From: Bacteroidales bacterium | GTDB lineage: Bacteria; Bacteroidota; Bacteroidia; Bacteroidales; ML635J-15 | Reading direction: 5' to 3' | Length of the DNA stretch: 11,433 nucleotides | Assembly (NCBI GenBank): GCA_028696755.1 | Contig: JAQVGK010000055.1 | Span: 1 to 11,433, forward strand | In this document: one piece after another, positions 1-8,582 of the stretch | How positions within the stretch are numbered: position 1 is the first letter of the stretch | Layout of the letters: the number at the start of each line of letters is the position of its first letter | Program-made: the position numbers and the translations under genes | Notes under the pieces: model-generated | Told to the model about the DNA's origin: nothing | Database searches by the model: none | The model's input: the letters and a program-made list of their open reading frames with translations, nothing else

Positions 1-1976
1 ACCTACCTACTGCAGAACCAGGTGATTATTTTATTTTAGCTTTTCCTGATTCAAATGAAGAAATAGCTGAGATGTGGGAAAATGATTTTGCAAAATTTGA
101 AATTAAATTGCAGGAAAGTAAACAAGTACCTTATTTTAATGATTTTGAGTCAAATGCAGATGGTTGGTTCCACCATAGCCTTTTTGGTGAGGATGAATGG
201 GAGCATGCCCAAATTACAGGATTGTTTTTAGACAGTACTGTATTGGGCGATAAGTCGTTATTTGCGTATTCAGCAGATAGTATACTAGCTCAGCAGTCCT
301 TAATGCTTCTATATACCCCCAAATTTGATCTTTCAGGTGTCGAAAATCCTGTCTTGGAATTTGATATGGAATTGGAAGATCGATTTGGTTATCAAAATTC
401 TTCAACTGTTGTTCCATACATGAATCTTAGTTACTCATACGATAATGGAGATACCTGGCATGTGTTGGATACTACTAGCCAATCATTTAAAGCGTGGTAT
501 TATTACATGTATTATAATCCTGATGGGGGTACCGATTTAATTCGAAAATGTGCAACTCAAAATTATTACCTATTTGATACAGAAGAACCTTACTTTGCTA
601 ATTCTCATTTATATCATGGAAGAGATTCTCGCAGGCTTTATAAACATATTATCGACATAGATACTTTGCAATGCTTTGGAGAAGTTCAATTCAGATATAA
701 TCTTACTACTCGTAAAAACAATATGGGTAAAGGAGTAATTATCGATAATTTCTCAATTAAAGATGGATTTACTGATTTATCTGTGGAATATGATAAAGAT
801 CTGATAAAAAGTCCATTATCGAATTATATAAGTGTTATTGTTGATATTTGTAACAATGGTAATATTGTTTCCGAAATGGCACATGTGAATTTTTACTTGT
901 CCACCGATCAAATAAAAGATGATTCAGATGTTTTGTGCGGTCGGGACTATATTCCACCAATTAGACCCGATTGCTGTTATAATTTAAATTACTTATCCGA
1001 AGACACTCTTCAACTTGAAGGGTACAATTATTTAATAATTTATATCGACGAAGAAAATGTTATCGGAGAATCTAATACAGAGAATAACATTGTTGTATGG
1101 AGCCTATCGCCCAATGGGATTACTGATTATCCGTATTTAATAGAATTTGATGATACGGTTTTTGATGGATGGTCATATTATTCTTACAGATATTCCAATG
1201 TGTTGACAAGAGATAGGTGGCGAATTAGGAGTTTTCCGGCTCAAAACGAGGCGCTATATATAACAGGTATTGTTGCAGGTGAGTTGTTTACAGATCCATG
1301 TAATGGTGTGCTAACTTCCACGCCTAGATTTAATCTCGAGACACCAAATTTTAATTTTACTTTACTTGAAAACATTCGACTTAGTTTTGATTTTAGTTGT
1401 TTCCCTGGAACAGGGTATGGTGGAAATGTTTCTTACTCTACCGATGGCGGCCAGAACTGGACAATTCTACTTGACCAGTATGGAGATGCAACAGGTTGGT
1501 ATTTGCCAACTTCTTCTGTACAATCCCTTTATGACGTACCAGGTTGGACTGGTGCATATCAGCCTTGGTCAAACCGATCAATAAATGTATCGTTTCTGCA
1601 AGGACAGCCTTCGGTAGTATTTAAATATCAGTTTATTGCACATGGAGGTAATGGAGGAAGTTTCGACGGAATGAGAATCGATAACTTTCAAATTACTGGT
1701 GATACAGTGATTATTAATGATATTGATAAATTTAGTGATTATAGCGTTTCGGTTTATCCTAACCCGGCATCAGATTTTATAAATATTTGGATTGACAGTC
1801 CTGACGTAAAATCTTATACAATTTCGATTTTTGATTTGGCTGGTAAAGAGATTATGAGCACAGAAACGATAAATGAGAAATCCTTTAAGATTTCAATTTC
1901 GTCACTCCAACCGGGTTGTTATTTTGTTGAACTTGGCGGTGATTTAAATTTAACAAAACGAATAATAGTTAGATAG
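1..1976 (+). CDS. Secreted modular protein with CARDB-like and jelly-roll domains and a type A T9SS sorting domain (5' partial)
   Basis: The reading frame is open from the left edge (first full codon at base 3), giving 657 visible residues; the start and signal peptide lie outside. The ATG at 72 is internal, because conserved sequence (PGDYFILAFPDSNEEI) precedes it. Visible order: the end of a CARDB-like beta-sandwich (3-120); a jelly-roll/MAM-like domain (about 126-770) beginning YFNDFES..GW, with GDTWHVLD and ending IIDNFSI; a second CARDB-like domain (about 775-1120); a second jelly-roll domain (about 1128-1710) beginning YLIEFDD..GW, with GQNWTILL and ending RIDNFQI; and a type A T9SS sorting domain (about 1738-1973) with VYPNPASD, DLAGKE and LQPGCYFVEL, ending KRIIVR. 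Such modules are common in secreted Bacteroidota proteases and adhesins, where they bind surfaces or carbohydrate. No catalytic domain is visible, but one could lie upstream. Export through T9SS is family knowledge; substrate and role are unknown. The gene 66 bases downstream on the same strand may be co-transcribed. Confidence 0.85.
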   Translation, partial: LPTAEPGDYFILAFPDSNEEIAEMWENDFAKFEIKLQESKQVPYFNDFESNADGWFHHSLFGEDEWEHAQITGLFLDSTVLGDKSLFAYSADSILAQQSLMLLYTPKFDLSGVENPVLEFDMELEDRFGYQNSSTVVPYMNLSYSYDNGDTWHVLDTTSQSFKAWYYYMYYNPDGGTDLIRKCATQNYYLFDTEEPYFANSHLYHGRDSRRLYKHIIDIDTLQCFGEVQFRYNLTTRKNNMGKGVIIDNFSIKDGFTDLSVEYDKDLIKSPLSNYISVIVDICNNGNIVSEMAHVNFYLSTDQIKDDSDVLCGRDYIPPIRPDCCYNLNYLSEDTLQLEGYNYLIIYIDEENVIGESNTENNIVVWSLSPNGITDYPYLIEFDDTVFDGWSYYSYRYSNVLTRDRWRIRSFPAQNEALYITGIVAGELFTDPCNGVLTSTPRFNLETPNFNFTLLENIRLSFDFSCFPGTGYGGNVSYSTDGGQNWTILLDQYGDATGWYLPTSSVQSLYDVPGWTGAYQPWSNRSINVSFLQGQPSVVFKYQFIAHGGNGGSFDGMRIDNFQITGDTVIINDIDKFSDYSVSVYPNPASDFINIWIDSPDVKSYTISIFDLAGKEIMSTETINEKSFKISISSLQPGCYFVELGGDLNLTKRIIVR

Positions 1977-2042
1977 CAAATAAAATGTATTTATTTGACC
2001 AGAATTATTGAATTAAAGAATTGATTATTAAAAAACTGTTTT

Positions 2043-5000
2043 ATGAAATATTTGGCTTTGATTATTGCTTTAATGTTTGGAAACATTCTATTGGCTCAGT
2101 ATGCATATCTTGTTAAGGATGTCTCTCAGATGACTCGTGGTTCCTATTGTAATGACTTTACAAAAGTTGGTAATACAACTTTTTTTACAGCTACAGATTA
2201 TTATCATGGTTATGAGTTGTGGAAAACCGATGGAACAGCAGAAGGAACTTCTCTGGTAAAAGACATTGTTGAGGGAACCGGTTCTGGAATGGATTATAAC
2301 ACAATGTTAGTTAATTATAACAATTATTTATACTTTTTAAGTGGAACTTATGATGGTACAATCAGCCTTTGGAAATCGGATGGAAGTGAAGCCGGAACAG
2401 TTTTAGTTAAAACCATTTCAGCTGGTAATGAGCTCAATTCTGAATTTTATATTGTCAATGGCAAACTCTTGTTTTTTGTATTGGATAATGATAATTATAC
2501 TCTTCATCTTTGGAAGTCGGATGGAACAAGTTCAGGAACGGTTATTCTCGCTTCTTATGATGAATACCCATCTTATAATAGCTATATTACTGTTGTAAAT
2601 AATGTGCTTTATTACAGACCTGATTTTGGAACTCTTTGCAAGACAGATGGAACTGCCGCAGGTACCGTAACGGTTAAAACTGGTTTGAGTACAGCTGGTG
2701 TTACTCCTAATGGTAAGATGGTAAGTTTGAACGGAATTTTATTTTTTATAGGATATAGTAGTTCTACCGGCTATGAACTATTTAAATCTGATGGAACGAC
2801 AGCCGGAACTGTAGTTGTTAAGGATATTAATCCAGGTTCTGCAGATGGAAATATTACTTCCTTGTCAGCAGTTGGGAACTATCTTTATTTTTCAGCAAAT
2901 GATGGAGTTAGTGGTGGTGAACCATGGCGAAGCAACGGAACTGGATCTGGTACTACTATGATAAAAGATGTAAATCCTATTGGAAATTCATCAGCTCAGT
3001 CGTTTTATCAATTTGATAATGAGATATATTTTGCAGCATATAATGGTGTTACGTACGCTTTGTTTCGAACAAATGGAACTAGTAGTGGTACTTTTGAAAT
3101 TCATCCATTGGAATATTTTCTTAAAGATTATAGCGATTCATTTTATGAGTTTGATAATAAATTGTATTTCATTGATTATTATAATAACATGTATGTTACT
3201 GACGGGACATACGCTGGTACTAATTTAATTACCGAAAGCGAAGTCTATGATATTAGCATACGCGATTATGGAATGTTCGTAGTGAGAAAGGTTTCTAGTT
3301 ATGTAATTGAATTATCAAAGTTTTTACCAGAATCCAATTCTCTCCAACCCATATTTACTGGTAGATATTATGCTAATGGTATTGATCTGGATGATAAATT
3401 CATTTTTCTTAGCGAATTGCCCGATTATAAATATGAACCATTTATTAGTAATGGGACAATGGCCGGAACTAGTTTGTTGAAAGATGTAAATGCTTTTGAT
3501 GATTCCGAAATTGCTACATTAACTGCAATCAACGATGAACTCGTATTTACGGCTAATGCAAATAGTAATTACTTATGGAAAAGCAATGGCCATAGTTCGG
3601 GTACCGTTTTAGTTACCGACAGTGTTACGAGTCCTGTTGCTTATAATGATAATTTGTTGTTTATTAAAAACTATAAGCTTTGGATGTCTGATCTGGAGGG
3701 TAATGAGCCTACTTTGCTATTGAACAATATATCAACAATAAGTTATTCAAAGATAATTGACGACACTCTTTTCTTTCAATACAGAAATAAAATATATCGG
3801 TTGAGTCCTTTTTCAAATAGTCTTGATACTGTGTTTACTGGAATTTTCTCAAATATGTATCTAAATGATTTTGAGAAACTAAATAGTTACCTTTTCGTCA
3901 GTGCACAAACTGAAGGTGTTGTAAGAGTAAACCTTAATGATCTTAGTACAACAACTTTATTTGATAATTCATATTCAAATTCCAAATTCTTCAAATGTGG
4001 CGACTCCTTATATTTTCCGGCAACAGTAGTAACTTACGATACATTATGGTTTGATGAAACATATTATCACGTTTTTGAAAATTACGATGCCCGCTTATAC
4101 AAAACAGCAGGTGAGGAATTGATTTCACTGGCTCCGATGAGTGTCGACAAAGGTCTGGTAGTTGGAAATAAACTGTTTTTGAAAGGTTATTATGAGGGCC
4201 AAAATGGACTTTTCTGTGTCGATGATAATACTAATTCTGTTACATTCTTGCTTCCATATTACGATAATATCTTAAGTCTGACAGAGTTAAATAACCAATT
4301 AGTTTTTGTTTATGCAGATATTAATAACGATGTTGAACTTTGGAAAAGCGATGGAACTGTTGAAGGTACAATGATAGTAAGAGATATTAATACGAGTGGA
4401 AGTTCATTTCCAACAAATTTGGTTGTAAAAGACAATATCCTATATTTTTCTGCTGATGATGGAATAAATGGTCGTGAGCTTTGGAGTTCTGACGGAACTG
4501 AGGATGCAACGATAATGATCGCAGATATTAATCCTGATTTCGATTCAAATCCCGATAAGTTGGTGGTGTCTGGTAATAATATCTTTTTTGTTGCCGATAA
4601 TGGCCAAATTGGACGCGAACTTTGGGCATACGGACTAACGACCTCTGAGAATTGCTTTGCATTTTTTTATACTGATTATGATTCTGTTACAAATACATTT
4701 ATCCTAAGTATAGATTCTGTTACATTAGCTAATGCAAGTAATTTTTTCTGGGATTTCGGTGATGGGTATACCTCCAACGAAGAGAATCCTATTCATGAAT
4801 TTGCATCAAATGATATTTTTAAAGTTTGTATGACTGCTTATACAAGTTCTGATGAGTCATGTGAGTTTTGTCACGATATAGGCAAAGATGTTGCTGGTAA
4901 TATTTATAAAACAGATGGATTTAATTTGAATGTTGAAAGTCCAACAGAAGTTGAAAACTTAATTAATTATCTAAATGAAATAAGAATATTTCCGAATCCA

Positions 5001-5207
5001 TGTAAGGAATATTTTACTATTACTTCTGAAAATGTTGACGAGGACATTATTCTTAATATAGTAGATATGTCGGGTAGGGTCTTAATTGAAGAGTATTTCT
5101 CAACAGAATTTATTGTTGATGTTGGAAGTCTTTTGCCAGGAATCTATATTGTGAATTGCTTTGTCGAAAGTTCTTTTACTTATTCGAAGAAAATAGTTGT
5201 TGAATAA
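2043..5207 (+). CDS. ELWxxDGT-repeat secreted protein with PKD domain and type A T9SS sorting domain
   Basis: This is a complete 1054-residue protein. The N-terminus (MKYLALIIALMFGNILLAQ) is a Sec signal peptide, likely cleaved after Ala18. Residues about 25-862 are an array of roughly 45-residue repeats with the signature ELWKxDGTxxGTxxVKDI, often preceded by LYFxAxDG; clear copies start at residues 58, 108, 155, 245, 293, 765 and 812. A PKD-like domain follows (about 875-950, FFWDFGDG..NPIHEF), containing a CEFC pair. The last 75 residues are a type A T9SS sorting domain (IFPNPCKEYF, DMSGRVL, LLPGIYIVN, KKIVVE). The family is known as ELWxxDGT-repeat proteins, with no established biochemical function that I know of; a beta-propeller-like fold is my inference. 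The protein is probably exported and anchored at or released from the cell surface. The ATG follows an AT-rich leader without a Shine-Dalgarno, usual for this phylum. I found no exact TAnnTTTG box in the 66-base gap and no terminator after the preceding gene, so an operon with it is plausible. Confidence 0.92.
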   Translation: MKYLALIIALMFGNILLAQYAYLVKDVSQMTRGSYCNDFTKVGNTTFFTATDYYHGYELWKTDGTAEGTSLVKDIVEGTGSGMDYNTMLVNYNNYLYFLSGTYDGTISLWKSDGSEAGTVLVKTISAGNELNSEFYIVNGKLLFFVLDNDNYTLHLWKSDGTSSGTVILASYDEYPSYNSYITVVNNVLYYRPDFGTLCKTDGTAAGTVTVKTGLSTAGVTPNGKMVSLNGILFFIGYSSSTGYELFKSDGTTAGTVVVKDINPGSADGNITSLSAVGNYLYFSANDGVSGGEPWRSNGTGSGTTMIKDVNPIGNSSAQSFYQFDNEIYFAAYNGVTYALFRTNGTSSGTFEIHPLEYFLKDYSDSFYEFDNKLYFIDYYNNMYVTDGTYAGTNLITESEVYDISIRDYGMFVVRKVSSYVIELSKFLPESNSLQPIFTGRYYANGIDLDDKFIFLSELPDYKYEPFISNGTMAGTSLLKDVNAFDDSEIATLTAINDELVFTANANSNYLWKSNGHSSGTVLVTDSVTSPVAYNDNLLFIKNYKLWMSDLEGNEPTLLLNNISTISYSKIIDDTLFFQYRNKIYRLSPFSNSLDTVFTGIFSNMYLNDFEKLNSYLFVSAQTEGVVRVNLNDLSTTTLFDNSYSNSKFFKCGDSLYFPATVVTYDTLWFDETYYHVFENYDARLYKTAGEELISLAPMSVDKGLVVGNKLFLKGYYEGQNGLFCVDDNTNSVTFLLPYYDNILSLTELNNQLVFVYADINNDVELWKSDGTVEGTMIVRDINTSGSSFPTNLVVKDNILYFSADDGINGRELWSSDGTEDATIMIADINPDFDSNPDKLVVSGNNIFFVADNGQIGRELWAYGLTTSENCFAFFYTDYDSVTNTFILSIDSVTLANASNFFWDFGDGYTSNEENPIHEFASNDIFKVCMTAYTSSDESCEFCHDIGKDVAGNIYKTDGFNLNVESPTEVENLINYLNEIRIFPNPCKEYFTITSENVDEDIILNIVDMSGRVLIEEYFSTEFIVDVGSLLPGIYIVNCFVESSFTYSKKIVVE
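2214..4630 (+). repeat. Array of about 19 ELWxxDGT protein repeats, period about 45 codons
   Basis: Taking the E position of ELWK as the anchor, I place units at residues 58, 108, 155, 197, 245, 293, 339, 382, 423, 465, 510, 545, 584, 626, 684, 722, 765, 812 and 859 of the protein starting at 2043. Spacings run from 35 to 58, mostly 41-48. About ten units keep a recognisable xGTxxGT or NGTxxGT motif. The others (423, 545, 584, 626, 684, 722) are degenerate and were placed by their aromatic/hydrophobic pattern and spacing. The last unit (859, RELWAYG) is a half unit just before the PKD domain. The repeats are diverged at the DNA level, so they do not look like a recent expansion. Confidence 0.75.
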
Positions 5208-5239
5208 AAACTGAATCGGTTAAATTAGTAATATCATAA

Positions 5240-5269
5240 AAAAAGCCACATCCTCAAATGCAGCTTTTT
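5240..5269. terminator. Bidirectional intrinsic terminator between convergent genes
   Basis: The hairpin has arms AAAAAGC and GCTTTTT, a CA/CA internal loop, an inner CAT/ATG stem and a six-base loop (CCTCAA). It has an A-tract on the left and a T-tract on the right, so it can end transcription from either side. It sits in the 79-base gap between the converging ELWxxDGT gene and the DUF3127 gene. The stem is GC-poor, so strength is uncertain. Confidence 0.7.
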
Positions 5270-5286
5270 ATTAGTAAAAATTTTAA

Positions 5287-5652
5287 TTAGAATGGTAAAT
5301 CGTCACCTGGGTCATCTTCCAGATCGAACGGGATATCTTCGGGTTTGAATTCTGGTGCCTGCTGTGTTGACGGTGCTGCATTTCCTGGAGCATTTAATTC
5401 AATTTTCCAACATTTTAGGTCGGTGTACCAGTTGTTGTTGTACTCGCGACTTTCGGCATCGAAATAAACCTTTATTGTGTCCGATTCGGTTACAGAGCTT
5501 AGACCAGCTTTATCGCCCCAAACAGTGAAGCAAACCTTTTTTGGGAAATCAGAAGGTACTTCGATAACAAAGCCCTGCTTTTTCCATGGTCCGTTTTTGC
5601 CTTCTCCGGTTACCGGTTCAAGTTTTTTAATTAGTTTTCCTGTTAATTCCAT
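5287..5652 (-). CDS. DUF3127-type small protein, predicted OB fold with SSB-like C-terminal tip
   Basis: This 121-residue protein matches from memory the Bacteroidota family DUF3127 (MELTGKLIKKL, KKQGFVIEV, KKVCFTVWGDKA, ESREYNNNWYTDLKCWKIE). Residues 1-87 alternate short beta strands in the order expected of an OB fold. The stretch FTVWGDKA...IKVYFDAESREYNNNWYTD resembles the SSB strand pattern of a WGK-type strand, a KGD-V-V-G strand and an R-Y-T strand. Residues 88-121 form a Pro/Ala/Gln-rich linker and an acidic tail ending DDPGDDLPF. That tip closely resembles the SSB C-terminal peptide (DDDIPF in E. coli), which binds DNA replication and repair proteins. The family is officially of unknown function; single-stranded nucleic acid binding is my inference. 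It lies downstream of ppdK on the same strand, with an intrinsic terminator between them that ends about 20 bases before this ATG. No Shine-Dalgarno is visible. A dedicated promoter was not identified, so expression may come from read-through or from a promoter within the ppdK 3' end. Confidence 0.88.
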   Translation of the reverse strand: MELTGKLIKKLEPVTGEGKNGPWKKQGFVIEVPSDFPKKVCFTVWGDKAGLSSVTESDTIKVYFDAESREYNNNWYTDLKCWKIELNAPGNAAPSTQQAPEFKPEDIPFDLEDDPGDDLPF

Positions 5653-5672
5653 AATTGATATTTTTAAAAAAC

Positions 5673-5703
5673 AAACTTCAAGCTAGGAGCTAGCCTGAAG
5701 TTT
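5673..5703 (-). terminator. Intrinsic terminator downstream of ppdK
   Basis: Read on the minus strand, two 14-base arms (AAACTTCAGGCTAG and CTAGCTTGAAGTTT) enclose a three-base loop (CTC). All 14 positions pair if one G-U wobble is allowed; on the plus strand the same position would be an A-C mismatch, so the hairpin is built for minus-strand RNA. It is followed by GTTTTTT. It starts about 20 bases after the ppdK stop and ends 20 bases before the DUF3127 start. Confidence 0.85.
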
Positions 5704-5722
5704 GCGAGGTTATTAAGTCAGA

Positions 5723-8437
5723 TTATTTAGACTGTTTAATGTTTGCGTGAGCAGCAGCTAAACGAGCAATCGGAACTCTGAAAGGAGAACATGAAACATA
5801 GTTTAATCCCATTCTGTTACAGAAATCAACTGAAGCAGGATCTCCACCTTGTTCGCCACAGATACCAACCTTTAAATTATTACGTGTAGCACGGCCTTTT
5901 ACAACTGCCATTTCGACTAACTGTCCAACACCGTCCTGATCAATGGTCTGGAATGGATCGGCAGCAATTACTTTTTTATCTAGATAATCGTGCATAAATC
6001 CACTAACATCATCGCGGCTAAAACCAAATGTCATCTGGGTTAGGTCGTTGGTTCCAAATGAGAAGAATTCAGCAGTTTTTGCCATACGATCGGCTAGAAG
6101 ACAAGCCCTAGGAATTTCGATCATTGTTCCATATAAGCATTTAATTTCTGCTATTTCGAATTTAGCTTCAACTTCTTTCTTAACTCTGTCGAAAATTACT
6201 TTCGAAACATTAAGTTCGTTTACATCGCAAGTAACAGGAACCATAATCTCTGGCATTGGGTTTTTGCCTTCTTTAATAAGTTCTGCTGATGCTTCGAATA
6301 ACGCGCGGAACTGCATTTCGGTAATCGCTGGGTAGGTTACACCAAGACGAACACCACGATGTCCCATCATTGGGTTAGTTTCGTGTAGAGCATCAACTCT
6401 TTTTGCAACTTCTTCGGCAGAAATTCCAATTTGTGCAGCAATTTCAGCTTGTTTTTCTGGTGTATGAGGAGCAAATTCGTGTAGTGGTGGATCGAGAAGA
6501 CGGAAAGTAACAGGTAAATTGTTCATTACTTCCATAGTTCCTTTCATATCGCGTTTTACGAATGGAGCTAACTCGTCAATTGCAGCTTTACGCTCTTGGT
6601 CGTTAGAAGCAAGAATCATTTTTCTTAAGATAAACAAAGGCTCATCTGCTCCTTTACCGTAGAACATGTGCTCGGTGCGGAAAAGTCCGATACCTTCTGC
6701 TCCAAAATCACGAGCTGTTTGTGCATCTTCTGGAGTATCAGCATTTGTGCGAACGCCCATTTTGCGGAATTTATCAGCCATGCTCATAAATGCTTGGAAT
6801 CTTGGATTCTCAGATGAGTCCATAAGTTCCATTGCAAAGTTGTATACGTGTCCGCGTGTACCATTAAGTGTGATAATGTCGCCTTCTTTTACAACTATGT
6901 CAGTTCCTTTAATGGTTGCAGTTTTCTTTTCTTCGTTAACATCCATTGTGCCAGCACCAACGATACAACATTTTCCCCATCCGCGGGCAACAAGAGCAGC
7001 GTGAGAAGTCATACCTCCCAAAGCAGTTAAAATACCGTCAGAAACACGCATACCTTCAACGTCTTCAGGGTTAGTTTCTTTGCGAACAAGAATTACTGTT
7101 TCTCCTTTACGCGACCAAGCTACTGCATCTTCTGCAGAGAAAACAGCTTTTCCAACAGCAGCACCAGGACCAGCTGGTAAACCTTTAACTATTGGAGTAG
7201 CGTTCTTTTCAGCATTTGGGTTTACGATTGGGTGAAGAAGTTCGTCCAATTGGTCTGGATCAACACGCATTACTGCAGTTTTCTCATCAATACGACCTTC
7301 GGCCAACATATCCATTGCCATGTTTAATGCAGCAGTACCAGTTCTTTTACCTACGCGACATTGTAACATATAAAGTTTGCCTTCCTGAACGGTAAATTCA
7401 ATGTCAAGCATATCTTTAAATGTGTCTTCCAAGGTAGTGCGAATATCATCTAGCTCTTTGTAAATCACAGGATACTGATCTTGCATCGACATAAGATGTT
7501 TGTTCTGCTCGTTTTTAGTATCGTTGTTTAGTGGACTTGGAGTGCGGATACCTGCAACAACGTCTTCACCCTGAGCATTAACAAGCCATTCTCCATAGAA
7601 AAGATTCTCGCCTGTAGCAGGGTTTCTTGTGAAAGCAACACCTGTTGCTGAAGAATCACCCATATTTCCAAAAACCATTGCCTGAACGTTAACAGCTGTT
7701 CCCCATTCGTCTGGAATTCCTTCGATGCGACGATAAGAAATAGCTTTTTTGCCATTCCAGCTTTTAAATACCGCTCTAATTCCACCTTCGAGCTGTGCTT
7801 TTGCATCGTCTGGGAATTCAACACCAATAACTTCTTTTACTTTTTTCTTAAATAAGTCAGCAAGTATCATAAGATCATCTGCTGTTAAATCAGTATCCGA
7901 AGCATAAGATCTCTGATGTTTGTATTCATCAAGCATCTCGTCGAGCTGACGACGAATGTTTTTATCTAGACCTTCGGCTTTGTCCATTACAACATCAGCA
8001 TACATCATTATTAAACGACGGTATGAGTCATAAACAAAACGTGGGTTGTTAGTTTTCTTGATAAGACCAGGGATTGTTGCAGTACAAAGACCAATGTTTA
8101 GAACGGTGTCCATCATACCAGGCATAGAACTGCGCGCGCCAGAGCGACAAGAAACCAGTAATGCATTGTCGGCATCACCATATTTCATACCCATTGCTTC
8201 TTCTACTTTTGCCATAGCTGACCAAACTTCGTCCATTAAACCATTTGGCAATTGACAGCCATTTTCGTAATATTCGGTACAAGTGTCGGTTGTAATTGTA
8301 AGACCTGCCGGAACTGGTAAGCCTAATAAACACATTTCTGCAAGATTAGCACCTTTACCACCTAGCAGATTCTTCATTTTTGAATCACCTTCGGCTTGTT
8401 TATTTCCGAAACTGTAAACTCTTTTAATGTTTGTCAT
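5723..8437 (-). CDS. ppdK: Pyruvate, phosphate dikinase (EC 2.7.9.1)
   Basis: This cytoplasmic enzyme interconverts pyruvate + ATP + Pi with PEP + AMP + PPi, serving glycolysis or gluconeogenesis at the PEP node. The 904 residues fit the usual 870-910. An N-terminal ATP-grasp region (about 1-390) has GGKGANLAEM and SCRSGARSSMPGMMDT. The central swivelling domain (about 420-520) carries GGMTSHAALVARG with phosphocarrier His479, and a Thr two residues before it, the position phosphorylated by regulatory proteins in other species. The C-terminal TIM barrel (about 540-900) has GLFRTEHMF, MIEIPRA with metal ligand Glu774, GTNDLTQ with metal ligand Asp798, and VGICGEQGG with catalytic Cys860. The Glu774-Asp798 spacing of 24 equals that of the Clostridium symbiosum enzyme as I recall it. 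Gln862 follows Gly-Glu where many relatives have His; this is probably lineage variation. The start is the ATG at 8435-8437, directly before the conserved N-terminus. A -7 box about 65 bases upstream and a strong terminator downstream suggest a single-gene transcript. Confidence 0.97.
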   Translation of the reverse strand: MTNIKRVYSFGNKQAEGDSKMKNLLGGKGANLAEMCLLGLPVPAGLTITTDTCTEYYENGCQLPNGLMDEVWSAMAKVEEAMGMKYGDADNALLVSCRSGARSSMPGMMDTVLNIGLCTATIPGLIKKTNNPRFVYDSYRRLIMMYADVVMDKAEGLDKNIRRQLDEMLDEYKHQRSYASDTDLTADDLMILADLFKKKVKEVIGVEFPDDAKAQLEGGIRAVFKSWNGKKAISYRRIEGIPDEWGTAVNVQAMVFGNMGDSSATGVAFTRNPATGENLFYGEWLVNAQGEDVVAGIRTPSPLNNDTKNEQNKHLMSMQDQYPVIYKELDDIRTTLEDTFKDMLDIEFTVQEGKLYMLQCRVGKRTGTAALNMAMDMLAEGRIDEKTAVMRVDPDQLDELLHPIVNPNAEKNATPIVKGLPAGPGAAVGKAVFSAEDAVAWSRKGETVILVRKETNPEDVEGMRVSDGILTALGGMTSHAALVARGWGKCCIVGAGTMDVNEEKKTATIKGTDIVVKEGDIITLNGTRGHVYNFAMELMDSSENPRFQAFMSMADKFRKMGVRTNADTPEDAQTARDFGAEGIGLFRTEHMFYGKGADEPLFILRKMILASNDQERKAAIDELAPFVKRDMKGTMEVMNNLPVTFRLLDPPLHEFAPHTPEKQAEIAAQIGISAEEVAKRVDALHETNPMMGHRGVRLGVTYPAITEMQFRALFEASAELIKEGKNPMPEIMVPVTCDVNELNVSKVIFDRVKKEVEAKFEIAEIKCLYGTMIEIPRACLLADRMAKTAEFFSFGTNDLTQMTFGFSRDDVSGFMHDYLDKKVIAADPFQTIDQDGVGQLVEMAVVKGRATRNNLKVGICGEQGGDPASVDFCNRMGLNYVSCSPFRVPIARLAAAHANIKQSK

Positions 8438-8501
8438 TTTAATCTGTAATTTATTGATTATTAGAATGTTACGTATTTAAACTCAATTTTTTTCAAGTTT
8501 T

Positions 8502-8509
8502 CAAAAATA
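8502..8509 (-). promoter_or_regulatory. Probable ppdK promoter, -7 box
   Basis: The minus strand reads TATTTTTG, an exact match to the Bacteroidota sigma-factor -7 consensus TAnnTTTG. It lies 64 bases upstream of the ppdK ATG and directly downstream (in transcription order) of a run of ten T on the minus strand (8511-8520). No clear TTTG element is seen near -33. Transcription would start near 8495, giving a leader of about 57 bases. Confidence 0.5.
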
Positions 8510-8582
8510 CAAAAAAAAAATGTTTTATAAAATATTTTAACAGCTTTCTGTAAGAATATTTATGAACAATTAATAAAAAACA

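Noticed and set aside
72..74. ATG at 72 as the start of the first gene
   Set aside because: The frame is open to base 3 and encodes a conserved CARDB-like end before this ATG; the gene is truncated by the window edge.
1977..2042. TATTTATTTG as a promoter box for the ELWxxDGT gene
   Set aside because: The spacing between TA and TTTG is four bases instead of two; it is not a match to the -7 consensus.
2214..4630. ELWxxDGT array as a DNA-level tandem repeat or CRISPR-like array
   Set aside because: The repeats are at protein level only, with diverged nucleotides and no constant repeat/spacer structure.
7528..7827. A 99-codon minus-strand open frame inside ppdK
   Set aside because: It lies in another frame of the intact, highly conserved ppdK and shows no protein-like features.
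6048..8255. Plus-strand open frames opposite ppdK
   Set aside because: They are antisense shadows of a conserved gene, with serine-rich compositions and no promoter or recognisable domain.
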